NCBI RefSeq assembly: GCF_900105655.1
Contig: NZ_LT629787.1
Span: forward strand, 2,294,001-2,358,000
Reading direction: 5' to 3'
DNA length: 64,000 nt
Origin: Halopseudomonas salegens
GTDB taxonomy: Bacteria > Pseudomonadota > Gammaproteobacteria > Pseudomonadales > Pseudomonadaceae
A model generated the notes under the pieces. It was given only the letters and a program-made list of their open reading frames with translations, was not told the origin of the DNA and made no database searches. Shown here piece by piece: positions 46,713-56,198 of this stretch. The translations under genes and the position numbers were made by a program. The stretch's first letter is position 1. Every line of letters starts with the position of its first letter.

Positions 46713-47503
46713 TCGCGCACTGCCAGCCCGACGCCTGACTCCAACTGATCATCCAGCACCTCTCCCATCAAACCCTGAATGGAGTGCCGGGTAGTCAGCA
46801 TCAGCGATTCCAGTTCAGCGCGCGAGTAATCGCGCGTATCGATCGGCTCACCGATATGCACCGACACTGGCTGGCCCAGGTTGAAACGCCAGCTTCTGGC
46901 CGGCAGCACCTTGCTGATGCCGCGAATACCGACCGGAATGATCACCGCTTCGGTATCCAGCGCCAGATGAAAGCAGCCCTTCTTGAACGGCAATAATTCA
47001 CCGCCCAGCGATCGCGTGCCTTCCGGCGCAGCCCAGAGCACAATGCCCGATTCCATCATCGCCCGCGCCTTGTCCAGATCTTTCAGCGCCTGGTTACGCT
47101 TGCGCCGGTTGATCGAGGGGAATTCTGCGGTACGCATGGTGATGCCGAGCAAGGGAATGCGGTACAGCTCGGCCTTGGCCAGCATGCGGATCGAACCCGG
47201 CATGGCGGCAAATATGGCCGGAATATCGTAGTGACTGGCATGGTTGCAGAGAATAATGTAACGCCGACCATCGTTGAGCTCCGGTGCCTGCCCCACGACG
47301 TGCAGATCCATGCGCACCAGGCGCAGCAACAGCGCTGCCCACCGACGGGTATAGCGATCAACCCGTGACCGGTCGAGGCGGCGGAAAGCCGCACGAACCA
47401 ATACGTCGATACAAAATCCTGCTGTTACCAATACCGATCCCAGAACCACGCCAATACGGCGTGCCAGGTTGGCTGACTCGGTAAATACCGGCAGTCTGGT
47501 CAT
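46685..47503 (-). CDS. 1-acyl-sn-glycerol-3-phosphate acyltransferase (PlsC family)
   Basis: 272 residues from the ATG at 47503 with GGAG upstream. One N-terminal membrane anchor, then the acyltransferase motifs: CNHASHYDIPAI (HX4D), PSINRRKRNQALKDLDKARA and APEGTRSLGGEL. It adds an acyl chain to lysophosphatidic acid or a related lipid on the inner membrane. Single gene, divergent from the BLUF gene. Confidence 0.88.
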   Translation of the reverse strand: MTRLPVFTESANLARRIGVVLGSVLVTAGFCIDVLVRAAFRRLDRSRVDRYTRRWAALLLRLVRMDLHVVGQAPELNDGRRYIILCNHASHYDIPAIFAAMPGSIRMLAKAELYRIPLLGITMRTAEFPSINRRKRNQALKDLDKARAMMESGIVLWAAPEGTRSLGGELLPFKKGCFHLALDTEAVIIPVGIRGISKVLPARSWRFNLGQPVSVHIGEPIDTRDYSRAELESLMLTTRHSIQGLMGEVLDDQLESGVGLAVRDQSLTTACK

Positions 47504-47615
47504 TGTTATTCTCCGGTCTTGCAACCTGGACGTGTCTTGAAATACAAAGGTTGCCATAATACCGACATAAAAGCCTATTCTGCACTCTCATTACCTACGT
47601 AGTACAAGGCATCAC

Positions 47616-48239
47616 ATGACAGAGCTGGTTCGCATCATCTACATCAGCCGGGCAACGTTCGACACTCTGCCAGCGGCAGACGGCGTTGAACCTACGGTTT
47701 CACGCATTCTTTCTGTTTCCCGGCGCAACAACCGCAACAATGGTCTGGTGGGCATGTTGTATTACGGCGACAGCTGCTTCTTTCAGTGCCTGGAGGGTGA
47801 GCGCAACAAGGTCGAGGCACTGTACCGGACCCTGCTGAAAGACAAGCGGCATACCGATCTGAAAATTCTTGCCAGCGAACCGATCAAGCGCCTGTCATTC
47901 CCGGACTGGAACATGAAATATGTTCCCCTGGATCAGAGCATGAGCCGTTTGATGAGTGAGCATGGATTCGAGCGCTTTGACCCTTACCGCTTTGATCACC
48001 ACCTGGTTGAGCGCGTGATGCAGTTGATGCAGGGCGTACCCGACCCGACCGAGCCGACTACGGAACCCCGGCCTTCAGCCCCCTGCCGCAGCATCCAGCT
48101 GGACACCGCAGAGCAGGCACCGCCAGCGTCCGAGGGTAGCCGCACCCCCCTGCTGCTCCCCGCGATTGCCATCACCATCAGTAGCCTTGCCCTGCTGATA
48201 AGCCTCAGCTGCCTGGGCATGCAACTGGGCTGGCTCTAG
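47616..48239 (+). CDS. BLUF-domain blue-light photoreceptor with C-terminal membrane helix
   Basis: 207 residues. The BLUF domain fills residues 1-100: LVRIIYISRATF with the flavin-contacting Tyr, RRNNRNNGLVGMLYYGDSCF with the Asn and the SCFFQCLEG Gln, and FPDWNMKYVPL with the Trp/Met strand. It binds FAD and responds to blue light. After a proline-rich linker there is a hydrophobic helix at about 180-203 (LLLPAIAITISSLALLISLS), so it may be tail-anchored in the membrane. It converges with the HD-GYP gene, overlapping by four bases. Confidence 0.92.
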   Translation: MTELVRIIYISRATFDTLPAADGVEPTVSRILSVSRRNNRNNGLVGMLYYGDSCFFQCLEGERNKVEALYRTLLKDKRHTDLKILASEPIKRLSFPDWNMKYVPLDQSMSRLMSEHGFERFDPYRFDHHLVERVMQLMQGVPDPTEPTTEPRPSAPCRSIQLDTAEQAPPASEGSRTPLLLPAIAITISSLALLISLSCLGMQLGWL

Positions 48240-51118
48240 CCACTGATCAGCGCTTCCAGGCGGGCCAGCAAACCGGCCTCATCCACCGTATCGCATTGCT
48301 CGGGTTGCAGAAACTGTTCCGCGTACTGGCGATAGACACCCCCGGCAATGAACAGGTGCAACAGATCGGCATCCACGTGTTGCTGTTCGGCCATGCTGAC
48401 CAGAATACCGAGTGATACCGACAGGGTCTTGGCCTCCTTGTAGGGCCGGTCGGCAGCGGTGAGCGCTTCGAAAATATCTGCAATCGCCATAATCCGCTCC
48501 GGCACACCCAACTGCTCGGCAGTCAGCCGGCGCGGGTAACCCCGACCATCCAGCGTTTCGTGGTGAGTGGCTGCCAATGTCGGTACCCGTTGCAGGTAAC
48601 GCGGGAATGGCAAGCTTTCCAGCATGATCAACGTCTGCACGATGTGATCATTGATCTTGAAGCGTTCTTCCGGCGTCAGGGTGCCGCGACTGATGCGCAG
48701 GTTGTACAGTTCCCCCAGGTGCATGGCGTGCTCGGGCAATGCCATATCAAAGCCCCAGTGGTTGGCCGGATTATCCCGCTCGACCGGTGGCTTTTTGTCG
48801 CCCCAGGGAAAAATATGCTCCGGACGGTCAGCCAGCAAGCCCTCGCTGACCGGCAAGTCTTGCGTCGGGATCTCTGCCATGCGCGCCTGCTCGGCCAGGG
48901 ACAGCCCCAGGCGATTGTCAAAGTGGCGCAGCCAGCGCCGCTGGGCAATCTGTTCCAGTTCGGCAACCTGCTCATCTGACATGGCTTCGCCACCGATATT
49001 GGCCTTGGCAACCAGGGCAAACTCTTCCTGCAATTGCTGCTGCACTGCCCGGCAATCCTGGCGTAACTGCTCACCATCGCCACCGCTCAGCTGGGCGCGC
49101 AGACAGTCCAGCTCGGCATCGCGCCAGAGCACTTCGAAGCGGGTGCGGATTTCATGGATACGGTTGTAGATGGTTTCCAGCTTGGTGGCCTTGTCGACCA
49201 CATATTCCGGGCTGGTGATCTTGCCACAATCATGCAGCCAGGACGCCAGATGAAACTCGTAATGCTGATCCTCGTTCATGTTGAAATCCGCCAACGCGCC
49301 TTCCCGCGCTGCTTCGGCCTTGGACAGCAACATCTTCGCCAGCTGTGGCACGCGCTCGCAGTGCCCGCCCGTGTAGGGTGACTTGGCATCAATCGCATCG
49401 GCCAGCAAGCGAATCATTGCATCCAGCAGTCGCTGCTGGCCGGCAAACAGGATGCGCGTTTCAATGGCCACCGACAGGGTGCCGGACAGGTCCTGCACAA
49501 AGCGCTGCAGGCGCTGCCGAAAGTCGCCTTCCAGTTGCACCGAGAGCTCCACGACCAGCAAACCGAGCAAGGCCTTGTGGCGGTCATGCAAGGCCACCAC
49601 CAGATAGCTGTGATCGGCATCCAGGCGATGCAACAGCTGCTCTTCCGGGGCGTTGCGGAACGCCTCGTCCAGCACAAAGGTGTCAGGGTAATGGGCTCCC
49701 TGGTAGCGACTGCTGCAGTTGAGCCGGGTATCCGTTTCATTGCACAGATACACGGCGCCGCTGCGTCCTTCAGCTGTGGCCACCAGATGCTCCATGACCT
49801 CGTCGAGCATTTGCTCCAGGTGCGGCTCATGACTCAGCGCCAGCGTGATCTGCTGAAAATGGTCAATCGCCGAACCCATGCGCCCCATGAGCACGCTCAG
49901 GTGGTTGACCTCCCTGATTCGCGAACGCACGCGCGGGGGCTGGGTAAAATCGAAGTCGCTGAATGCACGCACCTGCTCGGCCAATTCACTCAACGGCTCC
50001 CCCAGACGCCGCCCGAATTTCCAGCCCAGCGGCAATATGACCAGCATAATGGCCAGCGCCCAGATGGCCTGATCAAGCAGGATGTCACGGGCGCCGGCAA
50101 GCAATTCCCAGCCGGGAATGGCGATCAGAACATGCACCCCGGAATCGGCAAAGGCCGCCAGCGGCAAGCTGATGCCATACCAGGTCGCGTTATCCGACAC
50201 ATAGCTGACGGGCTCACTCTGATCCGCCCGCAGGGCCACCTGCCCGGAGAGAGTGTGCAAGGCCGGGTTGGTCAGTTCTGACAGTCCGGCCAATCGAAAA
50301 CTGCCGTTCTGCTGTTTCAGGATCTGCTCCAGGTCCGGGTAGGCCAGCACCCGGCCGTCGGCATCAACCACGGCAACTTCGCTGCCCGGTGTCATGCGCA
50401 TATCGTGGAGTTCGCTGGCCAGATCACCCAGGGCAGCATCGAGGCCAATGACTGCATCGCCCACCTTGCTCGGCAAGGCCATGGTCAGGCCGACTTCACC
50501 GGTGGTAAAGAACACATAGGGTTCCGTCAGCAGCAGTTCACCGGTCTCTCTGGCCTGCTGGTACCAGGGGCGGGTACGTGGATCGAAGCGGTATTCAGCT
50601 TCAGCCTGCCCCGGCAGCACAGTCAGCTCGGCATCATAGAACTGCCAGTGCCCCCGGAGCTGTTGATCATCGCCATAATGCATGCTCTGGACCAGATAGG
50701 CTGCCTGCTCGGGAGGGGCCTGTGCCAGCGCCGGATTGCGCCCTTGCAGCGGGCGGACCAGCAGAAATTCGCCATTGGCATAGCCGATGAAAACCGCACT
50801 CAGGGTGGAGTTCGCCGTCAACACCTCGACCAGCAGGGGTAATCGCTCCAGGCGTTGTTCAATATCGGTAGCGGCACCCAATGGATCATGCGCCAAGGCA
50901 TGCAGGGTATTTTCCGCCGGGCTGATCAGACGACCGGCCCGTTCATCCATGATCACCGCCAGTTGCCGCGCCGAATCCTCGGCGGCGGCCAGCATGGCAG
51001 CACTGGTTCCGCGATAGCCCTGAACCACGGTAACCAGCATGACCGCCAGCAGACTGAGAACGATACCGCCAGCCAGCATCCATTGCACCGGCAAGCCGCT
51101 ATTGCGCATTTTCTTCAT
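48236..51118 (-). CDS. Cyclic-di-GMP phosphodiesterase with dCACHE, HAMP, GAF and HD-GYP domains
   Basis: 960 residues. Membrane helices near 13-34 and 350-370 enclose a CACHE sensor domain. A HAMP segment, a GAF-like domain (about 430-570, EEQLLHRLDADHSYLVVALH) and then the catalytic domain follow: FHLASWLHDCGKITSPEYVV carries the HD, AATHHETLDGRGYPRRL the GYP. An insertion of about 200 residues sits between the HD and GYP parts. Degradation of cyclic di-GMP is expected. Divergent from the solute-binding gene at 51220. Confidence 0.9.
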   Translation of the reverse strand: MKKMRNSGLPVQWMLAGGIVLSLLAVMLVTVVQGYRGTSAAMLAAAEDSARQLAVIMDERAGRLISPAENTLHALAHDPLGAATDIEQRLERLPLLVEVLTANSTLSAVFIGYANGEFLLVRPLQGRNPALAQAPPEQAAYLVQSMHYGDDQQLRGHWQFYDAELTVLPGQAEAEYRFDPRTRPWYQQARETGELLLTEPYVFFTTGEVGLTMALPSKVGDAVIGLDAALGDLASELHDMRMTPGSEVAVVDADGRVLAYPDLEQILKQQNGSFRLAGLSELTNPALHTLSGQVALRADQSEPVSYVSDNATWYGISLPLAAFADSGVHVLIAIPGWELLAGARDILLDQAIWALAIMLVILPLGWKFGRRLGEPLSELAEQVRAFSDFDFTQPPRVRSRIREVNHLSVLMGRMGSAIDHFQQITLALSHEPHLEQMLDEVMEHLVATAEGRSGAVYLCNETDTRLNCSSRYQGAHYPDTFVLDEAFRNAPEEQLLHRLDADHSYLVVALHDRHKALLGLLVVELSVQLEGDFRQRLQRFVQDLSGTLSVAIETRILFAGQQRLLDAMIRLLADAIDAKSPYTGGHCERVPQLAKMLLSKAEAAREGALADFNMNEDQHYEFHLASWLHDCGKITSPEYVVDKATKLETIYNRIHEIRTRFEVLWRDAELDCLRAQLSGGDGEQLRQDCRAVQQQLQEEFALVAKANIGGEAMSDEQVAELEQIAQRRWLRHFDNRLGLSLAEQARMAEIPTQDLPVSEGLLADRPEHIFPWGDKKPPVERDNPANHWGFDMALPEHAMHLGELYNLRISRGTLTPEERFKINDHIVQTLIMLESLPFPRYLQRVPTLAATHHETLDGRGYPRRLTAEQLGVPERIMAIADIFEALTAADRPYKEAKTLSVSLGILVSMAEQQHVDADLLHLFIAGGVYRQYAEQFLQPEQCDTVDEAGLLARLEALISG

Positions 51119-51219
51119 TCCTTGAACTACCCGTTAGCGATATACCTTTACAAGATAGGTCACTTTAAGGTGAACTGCCGTGGCAGACGCCATTCATCAG
51201 AACAATAATTCGTATTTCA

Positions 51220-51996
51220 ATGCTCCGACTGCTGTTTACACTCGCCCTGACATTTGCCCTGACCGCCAACCACCTGTGGGCGGACTCGCTGCCCCTGGTA
51301 CCGGATGCTGATGGCCGCCATCGCATTACCGTGGGCCTGATTGAATTCCCGCCCTATTCCTACACCACCGAGACGGGTGACATTGGTGGGCTTTTTATCC
51401 CCTTGATGGAGCAAATTCTCGACGAGGCGGGTTTCACCGCCCAGTTTCGCATGCTGCCGATCAGCCGCCTGAGCCTGGGGCTGCAGGATGGGGCTGTGCA
51501 CCTGTGGCCGGGCATCGATGGCAAAAGCGACTTGCGCGACCATACCTTCGTCGGTGATCAGTCTCTGGCGCATATCAGTATCAACCTGTATCACCGCAAG
51601 GACTCGCCAGCTCCGGTCTGGCCCGATGCCCTGCATGGTCAGGAAGTGATCATGCTCAGCGGCTACGACTACTCGCCAGGCATCATGCAGGTGATCAATT
51701 CACCGGCGAACCAGATTACACCGCGTTACTCCCACCAGCATGAAGGGGCTGTCGGGATGCTGCTGCACCGTCGTGCCAATTTTCTGATCAACTACCAGGC
51801 CCCCATGCAGCAACTGTTTCAGCAACAACCGGAACTCGCCGAGCAACTGCGTCAGCGGCCACTGGAACGCATCCCTCTGCAGATGGTGGTCTCTCGCCAG
51901 GCACCGATCGGCGGTGAATATCTGTTGCAGCAACTGGAGCAGGCCTACTCGACTCTGCGTACTGAACAGCGCGATATTCAGCTGCCCGATAGCTGA
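51220..51996 (+). CDS. Periplasmic solute-binding-like protein (SBP family 3)
   Basis: 258 residues with a signal peptide (LLFTLALTFALTANHLWA). HRITVGLIEFPPYSYTTETG is the start of the amino-acid-binding-like fold; PLMEQILDEAGFTAQFRMLP follows. There is no transporter gene beside it, so it may be a sensor partner or an orphan binding protein. It lies divergent from the HD-GYP gene and 80 bp before the epoxide hydrolase-like gene. Confidence 0.82.
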   Translation: MLRLLFTLALTFALTANHLWADSLPLVPDADGRHRITVGLIEFPPYSYTTETGDIGGLFIPLMEQILDEAGFTAQFRMLPISRLSLGLQDGAVHLWPGIDGKSDLRDHTFVGDQSLAHISINLYHRKDSPAPVWPDALHGQEVIMLSGYDYSPGIMQVINSPANQITPRYSHQHEGAVGMLLHRRANFLINYQAPMQQLFQQQPELAEQLRQRPLERIPLQMVVSRQAPIGGEYLLQQLEQAYSTLRTEQRDIQLPDS

Positions 51997-52078
51997 TGCA
52001 GCCGGGCACTGGCTGACGTAAGCTGGCGGCAATCATGGCCCGACCGCATGGGGCTTTTTTACCGGGGAGAGTGCCGAC

Positions 52079-53050
52079 ATGCCGACCTTTGAACACCAGA
52101 TGCTGCAACTCGACAGTATTCAACTCAGCCTGTACAGCGCAGGCCCGGTTAGCGGGCCCGTGGTCTGGCTGCTGCACGGCTTTCCCGAATGCTGGTATTC
52201 CTGGCGACACCAGATAGCAGCCCTCAGTGCTGCCGGTTACCGGGTAATGGCCCCGGAAATGCGTGGCTACGGCCGTACCAGTGCCCCCCAGGCTGCCGAG
52301 GCATACGACATCATTACCCTGTGCGGCGACATTCAGCAGGCCATGGACAAGCTGGGCCAACAGCGGGTGGCGATGATCGGACACGACTGGGGTGCACCGG
52401 TCGCCTGGCACCTGGCCCTGCTGGAACCCGAACGGGTGGCGGTAGTCGGCGGCTTGTCAGTACCCTATGGCGGCCGACCGAAGCGGCCGGCAATCGAGGT
52501 GATGCGCGAGCTGTATCAGGACAAGTTCCATTACATGCTCTACTTCCAGCAGCCGGAGCGCGCCGAAGCAGAACTGGCGGAAAATATCCCCCGCACCATG
52601 CGGGTGATCATGCATGGCATGTCATCCACTGATGCCGGCAATTCTCTGGTGCAGGACAAACCGGCCGATGCCCGCTGGCTGGATGACCGGGAAGACTCCG
52701 GCGAGCCACCCGTCTGGTGCCCGCCGGACGCCTTTCAGGTCTATGTGGATACCTTTGAACGATCGGGCTTTCATGGCCCCATCAACTGGTACCGCAACTT
52801 TGAACGCAACTGGGAACGCACCGCCGACCTGGCTGGCCGCAAGATCGAGCAACCGGCACTGTTCGTGATTGGCGACCGTGACCCGGTGGGCCAACTGGAA
52901 GCCTACACCATCAAGAAAATGCCCAGTGTGGTACCCCGCGTCGAGCAGCATCAGATAGCTGACTGCGGGCACTGGATTCAGGCGGAACAACCGGAACCGG
53001 TCAATCACTTGCTGCTGGACTTTTTGCAGCGTCATTTTCCGCTGCCCTGA
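52079..53050 (+). CDS. Epoxide hydrolase-like alpha/beta hydrolase
   Basis: 323 residues with GGGGAGAG upstream. LLHGFPECWYSWRHQIAALS carries the oxyanion HGFP motif, GHDWGAPVAWHLALLEPERV the catalytic Asp of the nucleophile elbow, GINWYRNF-type segment INWYRNFERNWE the lid tyrosine, and ADCGHWIQAEQPE the catalytic His. This is the soluble epoxide hydrolase pattern (Asp-His-Asp triad). Substrate unknown. Ends near a hairpin terminator. Confidence 0.9.
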   Translation: MPTFEHQMLQLDSIQLSLYSAGPVSGPVVWLLHGFPECWYSWRHQIAALSAAGYRVMAPEMRGYGRTSAPQAAEAYDIITLCGDIQQAMDKLGQQRVAMIGHDWGAPVAWHLALLEPERVAVVGGLSVPYGGRPKRPAIEVMRELYQDKFHYMLYFQQPERAEAELAENIPRTMRVIMHGMSSTDAGNSLVQDKPADARWLDDREDSGEPPVWCPPDAFQVYVDTFERSGFHGPINWYRNFERNWERTADLAGRKIEQPALFVIGDRDPVGQLEAYTIKKMPSVVPRVEQHQIADCGHWIQAEQPEPVNHLLLDFLQRHFPLP

Positions 53051-53058
53051 AACATCAA

Positions 53059-53079
53059 CGGGGGCCATCAAGGCCCCCG
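53059..53079. terminator. Hairpin terminator between convergent genes
   Basis: CGGGGGCC (53059-53066), a five-base loop and GGCCCCCG (53072-53079) make a strong GC stem between the epoxide hydrolase gene and the chemoreceptor gene. No long T run follows, so the termination mode is uncertain. Confidence 0.65.
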
Positions 53080-53103
53080 CTCTGATCCACGCTGCTGACA
53101 CCG

Positions 53104-55032
53104 TCAGACGCGGAACTGCTGCACCAGAGCACGCAATTGCTCAGCCAGCTTGGCCAGCGCCTCGCTGGCCTGGGTCGATTGCTCCACGCTGTGACTGGTT
53201 TGCTGGGCTACATCATTGACGCCGTGGATGTTCTGATTGATTTCACGCGCGGTGGCAGTCTGCTCTTCCGCCGCACTGGCAATCTGCTGCATCATTTCAT
53301 CAATCAACAAGACACCCTTGGCGATACTTTCCAGCGACTCGCCGGTCTCACCCACGTGTTCAACCGTGCCTTGCGCACTTTCCCGACTGACCTGCATCAC
53401 CTGCTCTGCCCGTGACGCGCCAGCCTGCAACTTCTCGATGGTCGACTGGATTTCGGTGGTCGAATCCTTGGTACGACTGGCCAGTGAGCGCACCTCATCG
53501 GCAACGACGGCAAAACCGCGCCCACTCTCACCGGCCCGGGCTGCCTCGATAGCCGCATTCAACGCCAACAGGTTGGTCTGCTCGGCAATGTTTTCGATGA
53601 CCTGCAACACATTGTCAATGCGGTCGCTGTCTTGCTTGAGCTCGGCGACCACCGTGGTGGCGTTTTCAATTTCATCCGCCAGACGGTTGATCGCAGTCAC
53701 GGTATTGCCGACCACGACGCGGCCGTTATTGGCATTGCCGCTGACTTCCCGGGCGCTGTCCGCCGCCCGCAGGGTATTGCTCGCCACTTCTTCCACCGTA
53801 GCGGTCATTTCATTCATTGCTGCCGCTGCGCTGTTGATCTGGGTCGTCTGCTGCTGCATGCCGGCTTCGGTTTCTTCGCTGATTTGCGATAGCTCGGTCG
53901 CCGCGGCGGCGACCTGTTCGGAATACTGGTTGACCTCGCCAAGCATGGTGCGCAGGCTCGCCTGCATGGTCCGGATGGAAGCCAGCAGACTGCTGTCGTC
54001 CCCCGACTTGAGCGTGATTGTTGCCGTCAGGTCACCCTGCGCCACTTGATGCACGACATCAGCCGCGTATTGGGGATCCCCACCCAGGGTACGCAGGACC
54101 GAGCGCACCATCAGCAAACAGATGCCGACGGCGACAACGATAATCACCAGCGATACGCCAATGATCAGCCACATCATGCGATTGAGTTCAGCCATGGCGA
54201 CCGAGGCTTCGGTTTCTACCACCAGCCCCCAGCCCAGCATGGGGAGATAGGTGTAACTCCCGATCACCGGCGTTGCCGCTGCATTGGCATACTGGCCTAC
54301 CCCGCTGCGCCCGTTGGCCATGGCCTGACCCGCTTCGGTATCGACCTGGCCACTGACGCCACGCAATGAGTCAGCCGTGGTCACCGGCTCACCCTTGCTG
54401 TCGAGCAGGAAAATTTCCGTACCCGCCGAGCGATCAAGTTCGGCTACGCGTTCGATGATGGTGTCGACCATCACCGCCCCACGCATGACGCCAACGATCT
54501 CGCCGCCCCGGCGTACCGGAATGGCTACCGTCGACACGCGATTGCCGGTAGCACGGGAAACCACCGGCTGCGAAAAGGTATCCTGACCGCTGATAGCCTG
54601 TTTGAACCAGGCCCGGTCGGCCACATTGAATTCTGCTGCCTCACTTCGGCGCATCACTCGCGTACGACCATCATGGGCAACACCCACGACCCCGCGCCCA
54701 TCGGGGCCGACAAAGAAGATGGTGTCATAAAACCCCTGGGCATCGGCGATCCGCTCCAGCAGATGTTCCAGCTCATCGAGGTTTCCATGCACGCTGGCAT
54801 TCAGGTCCGCCAGGTAGCGCATCTCATCCTGCCGCGCCTGCGCCCAGTCTTCGAAGGACTGGGCATTGAGCCCACCCATGGTCTGCAGCTGGTCGAGGGT
54901 CGCGGTAGTGAAGGAGGCCCGGTACGACATCATGATCAGGCTGGAAATGGTAACAATGGATACCAGTATCAGGCCTACCAGCATCAGGGTCAGCCGAGCA
55001 GCGAAACTCAGCCGGGGTGTATTCTTGCTCAT
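53104..55032 (-). CDS. Methyl-accepting chemotaxis protein with CACHE sensor
   Basis: 642 residues from the ATG at 55032, with GGAG upstream; the frame opens further upstream but those residues do not fit. Membrane helices near 12-35 and 295-320 enclose a dCACHE domain (residues 40-290), typical of ligand-binding chemoreceptors. HAMP follows. The signalling hairpin [20 protein letters not shown] and [20 protein letters not shown] is intact, flanked by methylation-helix-like regions. No C-terminal CheR-binding pentapeptide. The ligand is unknown. Confidence 0.93.
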   Translation of the reverse strand: MSKNTPRLSFAARLTLMLVGLILVSIVTISSLIMMSYRASFTTATLDQLQTMGGLNAQSFEDWAQARQDEMRYLADLNASVHGNLDELEHLLERIADAQGFYDTIFFVGPDGRGVVGVAHDGRTRVMRRSEAAEFNVADRAWFKQAISGQDTFSQPVVSRATGNRVSTVAIPVRRGGEIVGVMRGAVMVDTIIERVAELDRSAGTEIFLLDSKGEPVTTADSLRGVSGQVDTEAGQAMANGRSGVGQYANAAATPVIGSYTYLPMLGWGLVVETEASVAMAELNRMMWLIIGVSLVIIVVAVGICLLMVRSVLRTLGGDPQYAADVVHQVAQGDLTATITLKSGDDSSLLASIRTMQASLRTMLGEVNQYSEQVAAAATELSQISEETEAGMQQQTTQINSAAAAMNEMTATVEEVASNTLRAADSAREVSGNANNGRVVVGNTVTAINRLADEIENATTVVAELKQDSDRIDNVLQVIENIAEQTNLLALNAAIEAARAGESGRGFAVVADEVRSLASRTKDSTTEIQSTIEKLQAGASRAEQVMQVSRESAQGTVEHVGETGESLESIAKGVLLIDEMMQQIASAAEEQTATAREINQNIHGVNDVAQQTSHSVEQSTQASEALAKLAEQLRALVQQFRV

Positions 55033-55390
55033 AAAAACTCCAGTGTTGGCAGGCAAACTCATGGCTTTGGGACCGCATGCATGACCACAGTGCAGCCGGG
55101 ACACCAAACAGCGTCCAGTTCTTGACCAAAGCCTGTCTTACAGTTGGTTATGCTGAAATTATGGCATAATATTTCAGCTTTCACCGGAGCTATCGACCTC
55201 TCTTGACAGTTCTTTAGCGCACTCTGACGCCACGTCGGCAACTTGACGAATCCGCTATTCAGCGCCATTGTGACTGCTGAATCGTTCTGCCCGGCGCACC
55301 GCTCTGCCACAACATGTTGGAGTAGCCGTTTGGCGACAGGATTGACCGCCCGCGCAGGCAAGCAGTATCAATCTGAAACAGGTGTCCTTT

Positions 55391-56089
55391 ATGGAAATGT
55401 CAGCCTTGGCCGGCACGCCGCTCACCGCTACCGGCGCCCTTTTTCTGGTGTTTTTTCTGATTTTCTCGCTGGTCTACAACCGCATTCTGGTCGGCCGTTT
55501 GAAAACCCGCGACAAGACAATCCAGGCGCTGCACAGCAAGCTGGAAAAGGCGGAAAAACACACGCATCAGAACAATCAGACGGACCCTCTGACCGGGCTG
55601 TGGAATCGTTGGCGATTGAGTGACGAAGCAGATGCTGAACTCAAGCGATGCCGGCGTCATGATGTTCCGCTGAGCACCCTGGCCATCGAACTCGATCAGT
55701 TCAATGACATCAACCAGAATCATGGCCACCAGGTCAGCGATGAAGTGCTAAGCAGTTTCAGCAAGCTGCTGAGTACGACTATCCGTCAGTCGGACCTGGT
55801 TTGTCGCTGGAGTGGTGGCAAGTTTCTCATGTTGCTGCCCCACACGGATCTCAAACAGGCAAAGGAGCTGGCAGAAAAGTTGCGCCAACTGACTGCGGAC
55901 AGCAACCTGCTGGTCGATAATGCCATCAGCATCAGTGTCGGCATCGCCAGCCTGCAAAAGGATGAAGACTTCAACAGCCTGGTGACCCGAAGCGAGATGG
56001 CCCTGGGCGAAGCCCAACGCAATGGCCGTGACCGCAGCCAGGCTTGTCTGACCGAGCCCGGGCGCGAGGCTGAAGCCAAAGAAACCTGA
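55391..56089 (+). CDS. GGDEF-domain protein with degenerate active site
   Basis: 232 residues from the ATG at 55391. One membrane helix (TGALFLVFFLIFSLVYNRIL), a coiled stretch (KTIQALHSKLEKAEKHTHQN), and a GGDEF domain: DPLTGLWNRWRLSDEADAEL, ALDQFNDINQNHGHQVSDEV and then RWSGGKFLMLLPHTDL where the catalytic GG(D/E)EF should be. The Asp and Glu needed for catalysis are replaced by Gly and Lys, so diguanylate cyclase activity is doubtful; it may bind GTP or act as a receptor. Confidence 0.85.
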   Translation: MEMSALAGTPLTATGALFLVFFLIFSLVYNRILVGRLKTRDKTIQALHSKLEKAEKHTHQNNQTDPLTGLWNRWRLSDEADAELKRCRRHDVPLSTLAIELDQFNDINQNHGHQVSDEVLSSFSKLLSTTIRQSDLVCRWSGGKFLMLLPHTDLKQAKELAEKLRQLTADSNLLVDNAISISVGIASLQKDEDFNSLVTRSEMALGEAQRNGRDRSQACLTEPGREAEAKET

Positions 56090-56198
56090 CCCAACCCGCA
56101 CCTCAGCTCACCATTTTCACCATTAAAGAAAGACTGATTGACGCCACAAAACCCTTGCAGCCCGGTTGTTGCTGACCGGGCTGACGCACAGCAGTGAT

